Source: Formosa sediminum (GTDB lineage Bacteria; Bacteroidota; Bacteroidia; Flavobacteriales; Flavobacteriaceae). From it: DNA of 64,000 bases. Position 1 is the stretch's first letter, and the number at the start of each line of letters is the position of its first letter. The notes under the pieces are model-generated. The model was not told the origin of the DNA. It ran no database searches and saw only the letters and a program-made list of their open reading frames with translations. Positions 54,831-62,608 of this stretch are shown in pieces. The translations under genes were made by a program, and so were the position numbers. The DNA lies in contig NZ_CP041637.1 in the NCBI RefSeq assembly GCF_007197735.1, forward strand, positions 3,629,001 through 3,693,000, read 5' to 3'.

Positions 54831-55087
54831 TTATTAAAAAGGATATTCGTTGGTTGATTAAACAACACTTACACAACGATGCTAAAATACTAATTTAAAA
54901 CACATTATATTAAGACATATAAACATAAACGCACACCTAAAATAAATAAACATCAAATTATTTTTCAAAAAACTTACTCTTAAATTTTATTAGAACAAAA
55001 GATAATATATTTATATAATTCAAAAAAGACCACCTTTTAAGATGGTCTTTTTACTAATAAACTACTTTCTATTTATATTAAAATGCA
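54831..55087. other. Spacer after the AraC cassette
   Basis: A 257-nt AT-rich stretch between convergent genes with a terminator at its right end. I see no gene or RNA in it. Confidence 0.5.
55023..55052 (-). terminator. Terminator of the polysaccharide utilization operon
   Basis: A 10-bp stem (55023-55032 with 55043-55052, AAAAAGACCA and its complement) is flanked by A and T runs, just past the GH39 stop codon. Confidence 0.8.
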
Positions 55088-56725
55088 TTAATTAATCTGC
55101 TCAATCAAGACTAAGCTCCAAGGACTCAATACGCGATCTAGAGTTAACTTTCCATTTTTACCTACTGTAACCAATTCCGTTTTAAGACCTTCGGCAGCTT
55201 GTTTCATCACTTTAATTTGCTCACGTGTTGGTGGCTCTGGTTTTCCCATTTGCTCCCAATAATTATAAATATTGCCATGATCCTTATCTAAAGTTTCCAA
55301 TTTAAATTGCGTACCCGGTTTTAAATCGGTGAGCTCCATTTTTAATTGACGTGATTTACCATTATCATATTTATCTATTTTTTTGATGCTTGAAGGCACC
55401 GCATTGTAATGGTCTTCTGGATAATTATACGCTAAAGCTACAATTTTTGCATCACCAGATTTACGACTTACAAATAGATAATCATTTTTAAATAATTTTT
55501 CATTACCTAAATGATGTAACATTCTATACGCATGATACGAAGGCTTCACTAAACCTTGATAATTTATCATACCGAACCCCCCATGAAAGATACTTTCTCC
55601 GCCGCCTTTTTCTTCAAAAATATCTGTAAAGGTCCAAAACGCTAACGAATTTGTTAACCCAATACAATCTAAGTTCACTTTAGCAATATACGCTGCTGGT
55701 GGTAAAAAATCGTGCATGGCATCTCTACTATTCGGACTCGTATTCCATTCGGTTAAATGGATTTCGGCATTTGGGTAAGCACTTTTTTTAATGGTTCTGT
55801 TTAACCATTCGATATCGTCTTTTGTAGAATTTACATATCTAGAAAAATCTTTTCCTTTTCCTGTAGTTGGATTAAATGGATAATCTGTAGGATATGGATG
55901 CGTCGACACAAAATCTACCGGAAGCTTTTCCTTCTCGCAATATGCTAAAAAGTCTTCTATCCAAGAGCCTTTCCATTCCAGATTGTTAATATTATCTGCG
56001 GTAAACGTAATTAAATCTCCATCTCTGCTTTCTACTTCGCCATCGTAACGCCCATCGGCTACAAAATTACTGCTTGATGGTCCGCCTACTTTTAAGCGAT
56101 TATCTACAGATCTTACTGCCAAAACAGATTGTTTATACAACTCGAAATATTGGGATTTGGTACCATCAAAAAATCCATAATATAAATTTGGTTCGTTCCA
56201 CACTTCAAAATACCAAGTTAACACCTCATCAATGCCATAACGGTCTACGCAGTGTTGCGTAAAGGCTTTTACTAAATTATGCCATTCGCCATACTTGGAT
56301 TCATCTGGAGTAATATTGGCTTTCCACCAAAATTGCGTTTTACTATTTTCGGCTGCCAATGGTGTTGGAAAAAATGCCAACTCTACAAACGGACGCACAT
56401 TTAAATCTAACATTCTATCAAACAAATCGTCTATATATTGCCAATTGTAAGTATACTTTCCATCTTTTTCAAATACAGGAAACATATCGTCGTGAAAAAT
56501 CCCATGAAATCTCACAAACTCGAATCCGCATTCTTCTTGTACCTTTTCTAACTGCGCTAACCAACCGGCACGTAAACCTTCGTTTGCACGACCTGCTCCT
56601 ACACTTTTGCTCCAAAAATGTTCAAATTTTTCGCCATTAGCCGTAGCATCTACCCGGACTTGCTTCTGGGCAAAGCCCAATTGAGCCATAAGTGCCACCA
56701 GCCCTGTAATAAATAGTTTTTTCAT
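55088..56725 (-). CDS. GH39 family glycoside hydrolase (beta-xylosidase-like), secreted
   Basis: A signal peptide (residues 1-19, ending GFAQ) precedes a TIM-barrel GH39 domain. The acid/base Glu178 lies in WYFEVWNEPNLYYGF and the nucleophile Glu326 in EIHLTEWNTS, both at their expected places. A C-terminal beta domain follows to 545 residues. GH39 enzymes release beta-linked xylose or iduronic/other residues with retention; which one applies here is open. It is the last gene of the minus-strand locus (14 nt after the GH43). Confidence 0.92.
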   Translation of the reverse strand: MKKLFITGLVALMAQLGFAQKQVRVDATANGEKFEHFWSKSVGAGRANEGLRAGWLAQLEKVQEECGFEFVRFHGIFHDDMFPVFEKDGKYTYNWQYIDDLFDRMLDLNVRPFVELAFFPTPLAAENSKTQFWWKANITPDESKYGEWHNLVKAFTQHCVDRYGIDEVLTWYFEVWNEPNLYYGFFDGTKSQYFELYKQSVLAVRSVDNRLKVGGPSSSNFVADGRYDGEVESRDGDLITFTADNINNLEWKGSWIEDFLAYCEKEKLPVDFVSTHPYPTDYPFNPTTGKGKDFSRYVNSTKDDIEWLNRTIKKSAYPNAEIHLTEWNTSPNSRDAMHDFLPPAAYIAKVNLDCIGLTNSLAFWTFTDIFEEKGGGESIFHGGFGMINYQGLVKPSYHAYRMLHHLGNEKLFKNDYLFVSRKSGDAKIVALAYNYPEDHYNAVPSSIKKIDKYDNGKSRQLKMELTDLKPGTQFKLETLDKDHGNIYNYWEQMGKPEPPTREQIKVMKQAAEGLKTELVTVGKNGKLTLDRVLSPWSLVLIEQIN

Positions 56726-56740
56726 TTTTATATTATTTAA

Positions 56741-58105
56741 TTATAGTTGTTTTTCATCTTCAAATACCTGTTCCAACTTCACATAATCTACAGCCAATTG
56801 CCCTGAAGAAGGTTTCCAATCTTTTTTAAAAATACGGATCAGATTATCGCCTGCTTTAAGTTCTATAATACCAAAATCGATTTCTGTAAAGGTTTTAGAT
56901 TGTGGGAATTTAAACTCGCGACACAAATGACTATTGATTAATATATTGTGATTAGACTCGCCTTCTGGTGATGCATATCTCACTTTAAATCTAAATTTAG
57001 ATGGTTTAGCAACTTGCGCTAACATAGACACATGGTCGTACGGATTATCGAAATTGGTTACATAGCCTTTTCCGCTATAGTCTTTTAAATACGTATCTAC
57101 AAACACATTGTACAAGTTGCCTCCTGAAGCAAAACCGCTTTCGGCTTCCAATTTCATTATCACTCTAGTTCGTTCAGCTTTTCCTAAACCTTTTTTTGAA
57201 GGGATAATTGGGATGATATTACCGGCTTTATCATATTCTAAATAATCTGCCATTGCAGATCGTGTTTCACTCAAACCACCAGACAACCAAGCGCTGTGAT
57301 AAAACATAATATCTTTCCCTTTATAATTTACCACACCACCGTGATTGGTCCCGCTTTGTCCTTCAAAATCATCTATAAATACACCTTTAAACGTGTATGG
57401 TCCTAAAGGTTTATCGGCTACGGCATAAAACATTTTTTCTGGCCAGCGTCTCGGCGTTAAGCCCGGATAAGTTAAATAATAGGTGCCATTACGTTTGTGT
57501 ACCCAAGGCCCTTCAAATACATGGGTTAACTGCTTGGTTAAATCAACATAGGTATCCGGTTTTATAGACATAAGGTCCTCATTCAATTCTGCGGCATAAC
57601 ACTGTCTATCGTGCCCCCAATACAGATAAGGTGTGCCATCGTCGTCAATAAAAATAGCTGGGTCCTGACCAAACTCTACGCCTTTTACATAACCTAAATC
57701 GGTAAAAGGACCTTGTGGGACATCGCTACGTGCAATTCCGGTTCTAAACAATCCAACACCCGCTTCTTTCATACAATACACCAAATAATATTGCCCACGA
57801 TAAAACGTGGCGTCCATGGCCCATGCATGACTCTCTGCCCACTCTACATTTTCTAAATGAAGAATACGGCCGTGATCTATCCAATTCACCATATCTGTTG
57901 TAGAAAAAGCGTGATAACCTGACATGCCGTAATGGTTATTAGACCCTGGCTCGTCGTGTGAGGTGTACACCCATAGTGTATTGGGATCGTCTGGCCAAAC
58001 ATGAGGTGATGGATCTGCTGTAAATACATTTGTGAAAATGGGATTTTGAGAGCCCCCAATTGTCACACTTAAAAGCGCTGTTAACAGTAATAATTTGGTT
58101 TTCAT
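56741..58105 (-). CDS. GH43 family glycoside hydrolase with C-terminal CBM-like domain
   Basis: The 454-residue secreted protein has a signal peptide (1-19) and a five-bladed GH43 propeller with its catalytic triad in place: Asp31 (TADPSP), Asp147 (GQDPAIF) and Glu197 (FEGPW). The region from about 315 (MKLEAESGFASGG ... QLAVDYVKLEQVF) has the CBM6/CBM35-like beta-sandwich pattern. GH43 enzymes invert alpha-L-arabinofuranosidic or beta-xylosidic links. It lies between GH39 and the beta-helix genes. Confidence 0.92.
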   Translation of the reverse strand: MKTKLLLLTALLSVTIGGSQNPIFTNVFTADPSPHVWPDDPNTLWVYTSHDEPGSNNHYGMSGYHAFSTTDMVNWIDHGRILHLENVEWAESHAWAMDATFYRGQYYLVYCMKEAGVGLFRTGIARSDVPQGPFTDLGYVKGVEFGQDPAIFIDDDGTPYLYWGHDRQCYAAELNEDLMSIKPDTYVDLTKQLTHVFEGPWVHKRNGTYYLTYPGLTPRRWPEKMFYAVADKPLGPYTFKGVFIDDFEGQSGTNHGGVVNYKGKDIMFYHSAWLSGGLSETRSAMADYLEYDKAGNIIPIIPSKKGLGKAERTRVIMKLEAESGFASGGNLYNVFVDTYLKDYSGKGYVTNFDNPYDHVSMLAQVAKPSKFRFKVRYASPEGESNHNILINSHLCREFKFPQSKTFTEIDFGIIELKAGDNLIRIFKKDWKPSSGQLAVDYVKLEQVFEDEKQL

Positions 58106-58148
58106 TTTAAATTAGTTTTGTTTGTCTGTCAATCTTTTTAAAAGGCTG

Positions 58149-59501
58149 TTATCTTTTGTTGACTTTTATAAGCGTTCCTTTGTTTTCTATAATCTCACCA
58201 TTGGTGGTAATAATACTATTACTAGCCTGAACACCTATTTTAATAGGCATTTTGGTTTCGTTTCTTAAATTCAAATTGGTGGTTTGTGCCTCACCGTAAG
58301 GAGACATCGCTTCTCCATGCTCTGGATGTGTATACCCCACCAGAATAGGTAAATGTGTTTGACGCGTTTTTCCGTTTTCCGATTTTAGTACTATGGTATT
58401 ATCAGCCCCTTGAATGGTTGCTAAAGCGTGCACCAGACGGTCTGATTCTGCATCATCTACAATTAAATCGACTTTTACGCCACTACCTTCAACAAATAAT
58501 AATGGTCCGTAATTGGCATCGCCTTTACAATTTTTAACCACGGAATTATCTCCTATCCAATACCCGCGTTCTGTCCCTATAGTTGTACAATTTTCTACAT
58601 GCGCTGTGTTAAAACGCAATTCGAATCCGGCTCGTGTGTTTTTAGCGGTACAGTTTTTAAAGCTGATATTTTCGCATGTACCATAGGTTCTAAAACCGTC
58701 TTCGCAAAGGGATTTCATATAGCCTGGCGTTACCACATATTCCCCTTCCCGATTTTGTGTCCAGGTTTTAAAATTCACATCGAATGCTGGCCCCGAAGTT
58801 TCAGCCAGAATCTCGTCGGTTGAGCGGACTTCGCCTTCGGCATAACAATCTTCAAAATAGACATTCTTAGGATGTTGTTGAATAAAAAAACAATGCCCAA
58901 AAGACCGGTTATATACCTTACAACCATACAGTTTTGTCTCATTACCTGTAACCAAAAGACCACTGTGTTTACGGTGTTTTATCGTAGTTTCTTTTTGTTT
59001 TCCTTTTCCGAATAAATCACCATAGCCATACGGATAAGACCCTTTAACATATAATGTAATGCCTTTTAGAACATTAGATTCTCCAGCCACTTGAAGCACT
59101 GTACCGCCACGTGAGGTACCTTGTCCGATACATCTAATCGTAAGTCCAACAATTGTGTTATGAGTACCTGTAATTAAAAATTCGTCGGTGTGAATAGGCG
59201 GATTTAATACGGTTCTAATTTCGGTATCCAATTCTATTTCTACGCCTTCTAAGTTAAACACATTATTGCTCCCACTAAACGTAATGTATTGATAGTCTTG
59301 ATTATCTTTACGTGTTTTAAGCATGTCAGGAGTTAAATAATCGTTGAGTTTATATACTCCGGGCGCCATAGTAATGGTATTGCCACTTGCTGCTGCGTAT
59401 TTGGCAAGCTCTTTTAAGGAGCTGATTTTAATATCTTTGGCTTCTACAAACTGACTAACACATAGCAATCCAAAAAAGCATATTTTAAATATCATTTTCA
59501 T
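58149..59501 (-). CDS. Secreted right-handed beta-helix protein, paralogue 1
   Basis: The 450-residue protein has a signal peptide (1-21, ending VEAK) and a parallel beta-helix of short repeats (NTIVGLTIRCIGQG, NVLKGITLYVKGSY, ENCTTIGTERGYWIG). It shares with its two neighbours a block SYPYGYGDLFGKG (155-167), RSFGHCFFIQ (His203), RSTDEILAETSG (Asp229, Glu234) and a C-terminal jelly-roll-like tail. These conserved polar residues could form an active site of a glycan lyase, hydrolase or epimerase; I know no described family with this set. Substrate not deducible. Confidence 0.82.
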   Translation of the reverse strand: MKMIFKICFFGLLCVSQFVEAKDIKISSLKELAKYAAASGNTITMAPGVYKLNDYLTPDMLKTRKDNQDYQYITFSGSNNVFNLEGVEIELDTEIRTVLNPPIHTDEFLITGTHNTIVGLTIRCIGQGTSRGGTVLQVAGESNVLKGITLYVKGSYPYGYGDLFGKGKQKETTIKHRKHSGLLVTGNETKLYGCKVYNRSFGHCFFIQQHPKNVYFEDCYAEGEVRSTDEILAETSGPAFDVNFKTWTQNREGEYVVTPGYMKSLCEDGFRTYGTCENISFKNCTAKNTRAGFELRFNTAHVENCTTIGTERGYWIGDNSVVKNCKGDANYGPLLFVEGSGVKVDLIVDDAESDRLVHALATIQGADNTIVLKSENGKTRQTHLPILVGYTHPEHGEAMSPYGEAQTTNLNLRNETKMPIKIGVQASNSIITTNGEIIENKGTLIKVNKR

Positions 59502-59507
59502 TTATAA

Positions 59508-60914
59508 TTAGCGTTTTGTTCGGTTGGCATTATTTACCACATGTTCTGCCTCGGTGGCGTCTCGTACAGGTCCTACACTCTTTATTTTTGCATTTTTAGT
59601 ACCTTTAAATTTAATGACCTCAACCTCAGTTTGGTTGTCTAATTTAATATCTGTAGCATGCATCTTCGCATTTTCATTAAAATTGCCATAGCCCTCCCAA
59701 ACCGATAATTTAATAGCCATAGTTTCAGGGATAAATTTGGGGTCTGCTGTTTTAATAACAACATTGTGACCTGTACCATTTATTTTTGCTAATAAGGTAT
59801 TCGCTAATCCATTCCGGCTATCTAAAATCGTCATCTCTACTTTCGCATTTTTTGCATTGGTATACGGAATACAAAAGGCCTCGCCATATTTAGCATCGGC
59901 ACTACTATTTATTACCGTATCTCCATTCCCAATATTATATCCTGTAGCCACACAATCGCGTACCACACAATCCATTATAATATCTCCCGACGTGCTCAAA
60001 CCAGTACAAATCCCTCTTCGCATTTGGTTTACCGTACAATTTTTAATGGTCGTGTTTTTGGTTTTATGTCCGTTATATTCTGGATACATACGGATGCCGT
60101 CTTCACTAAGCGAAATGATTTCTCCTGGTAATATTTTACCATCTGCTGCCACGATGGTACCTTCAATATAATTGCCTTTAGCCGCGTAGAACTTCTTATC
60201 GAAACCATAGCCAGAAGTTTCTGCCAACATAGCATCAGTTGTTCGTAACAATCCATCGACTTGGCAGTTTTCAATTAAGGTGTTTTCTGCACCTTGTAAA
60301 AAGATAGCGTGCCCCATAGCGCGCATATGCACTTGGCAACCCAATAATTTTACATTTTTAGCAGGATACCCCACACGAATACCGTTCATTTTACGAACAT
60401 CGCCGCCACCTAAACCATACAAATAGCCGTAGCCCCACGGATTTGACCCTGAGGTTCGGACTTCTACATCCTTTAAAGTTACATGTTCACCAACGATGTT
60501 AAACATCTTGTTTTTACTTTGAAGTCCCGGTGTATCACCATAAGTCTCGATATACAAGCCTTCTAGCGTCACGTGATTTCCAGAAATTTCAATGGCACAA
60601 TACATACTATTGCCATCGTCACTTTTTATTAAATCGGGGCGACTAAATAACTTGGTGTCTACCATAAACCGAGCGCCTCTTAAATCGTAATACGAATTGT
60701 TACTGGTGATTTCTATGAATCTTATCTTTTCAGCATCATCAATTTGATAATTTCCTGGACTGAGTTTTACGTGAACATTATCCTGACTGACATAAGTTTT
60801 AAAATCCTTAAGTGTGTGTACCTCTATTGCCTGCTTCTCTCCTATATTAGTTTGTGTGTGCACAGTAAAAGTGACACTTAAAAGAAGTACTAAGGTTACA
60901 AATTGTTTTATCAT
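59508..60914 (-). CDS. Secreted right-handed beta-helix protein, paralogue 2
   Basis: A 468-residue paralogue with signal peptide (1-21, VHTQ) and the N-terminal segment SQDNVHVKLSPGNYQIDD shared in form with paralogue 3. The conserved block is SNPWGYGYLYGLGGG (from 157), MRAMGHAIFLQ (His202), LRTTDAMLAETSG (Asp227, Glu232). It differs from the other two in that KHS is replaced by NGIRVG and PAFDV by YGFDK, so its substrate or activity may differ. It lies 6 nt after paralogue 1's upstream boundary, so the two are co-transcribed. Confidence 0.82.
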   Translation of the reverse strand: MIKQFVTLVLLLSVTFTVHTQTNIGEKQAIEVHTLKDFKTYVSQDNVHVKLSPGNYQIDDAEKIRFIEITSNNSYYDLRGARFMVDTKLFSRPDLIKSDDGNSMYCAIEISGNHVTLEGLYIETYGDTPGLQSKNKMFNIVGEHVTLKDVEVRTSGSNPWGYGYLYGLGGGDVRKMNGIRVGYPAKNVKLLGCQVHMRAMGHAIFLQGAENTLIENCQVDGLLRTTDAMLAETSGYGFDKKFYAAKGNYIEGTIVAADGKILPGEIISLSEDGIRMYPEYNGHKTKNTTIKNCTVNQMRRGICTGLSTSGDIIMDCVVRDCVATGYNIGNGDTVINSSADAKYGEAFCIPYTNAKNAKVEMTILDSRNGLANTLLAKINGTGHNVVIKTADPKFIPETMAIKLSVWEGYGNFNENAKMHATDIKLDNQTEVEVIKFKGTKNAKIKSVGPVRDATEAEHVVNNANRTKR

Positions 60915-60964
60915 TTGATTTTGTTTAGTCTGTTTTAAGTAAAATATTATGATGTAGGATTTAC

Positions 60965-62419
60965 TTATTTCCCGGTATATTTTAGAGAATTATTCGTCCC
61001 TAAATCTGTAATTTCACCTTTAGATTCTCCTGAAACTCCAGAGCTTTTATCTGATAAATACACCGGATAGTTTGTAAGATTATGAAGCTCAAAATCGAAA
61101 CCTTTAAAGTTATTTTGGTTAGGCAGATTCCCATGTAATAACCTGATATTCTTTTTATCGCCACCAACCTGAATTTTTAATCCTTGGGCTGCACCTTGAC
61201 TAGAACCACGGAATGTAATTTTGTGTTCACTACCTCCAATATAGGCGATATTCCCTGAGCCATTATAATACGGTTCTTTAGAATCTAATAGTGTGATATC
61301 TGCATTATACGATTTATCGCGTTCGTAAGTCGATGCATATGCCGGCCCATAAGTAACATCTGCTTTACAATTTACCAATTCGCCCGACCCTAACGAAAAG
61401 CCGTTTTCGCAGCCAATAGCCACACAGCCTTCCACGCGTTTTTTTCCTGTAGCATGAGCAATAGTGACCCCTGTTCTCATATATTTTACTGTACAATTTA
61501 ACACGGTAACATTAGACGTTCCTCGTCTGTAGTTTTTTCCATCAATTACGGTTTCTCCGCCATCGTAAGCACGAATCCCGGCCTCTCCTGTACTAAGCAT
61601 ATAGTCTTTTGGAAGCTTATATCCCCAAACGGTCATAAAGTCTACATCGAATGCTGGCCCTGAAGTTTCTGCCAACATATCGTCGGTTTTACGCATTTCG
61701 CCTTCTACAACGCAGCCTTCAATTATCGGGTTATTTGCTGCTTGCATAAAAATGCAATGTCCATAACTTCTATGTGTAAATTTTGAATCTTTTAAATGAT
61801 TTGATTCTCCACGGACCAAACAAGCACTATGTTTTTTATGTGGAATAACCGATTTTCCGCCTTTCCCAAAAGCATCGCCATAACCATAAGGAAAAGACCC
61901 TTTTGTAGTAACATTAAATCCCTCTACACGATTATGTGAACCATCTATTACAATGTTGTTTGCACGATGTGCAGGATGGTCGTGTACAGAACCTACATCG
62001 ACTAAGGTTAAGTTTTTTAATACATTTTTGTTTCCTATAATTTGAATCTCATAAACCTGAAATTTCCCAAAAGCTTGCAACACTTTTGTATCTACATTTA
62101 TGGTTACTCCAGTAAAATCGTAAGTGCTATTATTCCCTTCAAAAAGCAATAATACCTTGCTGGTATTTTTAATTATGGTTTCTTTAGTGTATAATCCGTT
62201 TTTTACATCGTCGGCCGTAATAGTATACACACCCGGCTTCATCTTTACATGTACATTATCGTCGTCTAGAAACGGTTTTAGCTCTTCTAACGAATTTACC
62301 ATCGTTTGTGCATTTACCCCTAAACTTGTAAAGGCAAAGATTCCTAGTAGGCAGATGACATAGCATTTTAGTGTGGAATGAAAATTTGTTTTTTTAAGAT
62401 TGAAAAGAAATGTTGTCAT
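60965..62419 (-). CDS. Secreted right-handed beta-helix protein, paralogue 3
   Basis: A 484-residue paralogue with a longer N-terminus; the hydrophobic core CYVICLLGIFAFTSLGVNAQ (19-38) is a signal peptide, preceded by about 18 polar residues, so a later start is possible but no better ATG exists. The conserved block is SFPYGYGDAFGKGGK (from 175), RSYGHCIFMQ (His221), RKTDDMLAETSG (Asp246, Glu251) and PAFDVDF. It is closer to paralogue 1 than to 2. It is the first of the three genes, and transcription probably starts in the 189-nt spacer upstream. Confidence 0.82.
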   Translation of the reverse strand: MTTFLFNLKKTNFHSTLKCYVICLLGIFAFTSLGVNAQTMVNSLEELKPFLDDDNVHVKMKPGVYTITADDVKNGLYTKETIIKNTSKVLLLFEGNNSTYDFTGVTINVDTKVLQAFGKFQVYEIQIIGNKNVLKNLTLVDVGSVHDHPAHRANNIVIDGSHNRVEGFNVTTKGSFPYGYGDAFGKGGKSVIPHKKHSACLVRGESNHLKDSKFTHRSYGHCIFMQAANNPIIEGCVVEGEMRKTDDMLAETSGPAFDVDFMTVWGYKLPKDYMLSTGEAGIRAYDGGETVIDGKNYRRGTSNVTVLNCTVKYMRTGVTIAHATGKKRVEGCVAIGCENGFSLGSGELVNCKADVTYGPAYASTYERDKSYNADITLLDSKEPYYNGSGNIAYIGGSEHKITFRGSSQGAAQGLKIQVGGDKKNIRLLHGNLPNQNNFKGFDFELHNLTNYPVYLSDKSSGVSGESKGEITDLGTNNSLKYTGK

Positions 62420-62608
62420 ATAAATTTGGCTTGTATTTGTATAATGAAATTATGATTTATAAAAATAGATAACACCTCAGCAATTGAATATAAACTATGG
62501 TGCAATCCTTATAAATTATATGCCTAAACAGAACAGGAGACGAAAAAGATTTATAAAACCTTTAATTCATCTCCTGTAGTATAGTAAAAAAGAGACTAAT
62601 CTCAATTC
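62420..62608 (-). promoter_or_regulatory. Spacer between GH31 and the beta-helix genes, likely promoter/processing region
   Basis: A 189-nt spacer with the inverted repeat ACAGGAGA (62533-62540) and TCTCCTGT (62570-62577) about 31 nt downstream of the GH31 stop. It may be a weak terminator or a processing hairpin that separates GH31 from the genes below. No exact TAnnTTTG toward the beta-helix gene was found. Confidence 0.4.

Noticed and set aside
56074-56640. Plus-strand open frames inside the GH39 gene
   Set aside because: They are antisense shadows of a gene with intact catalytic motifs and show no family features.
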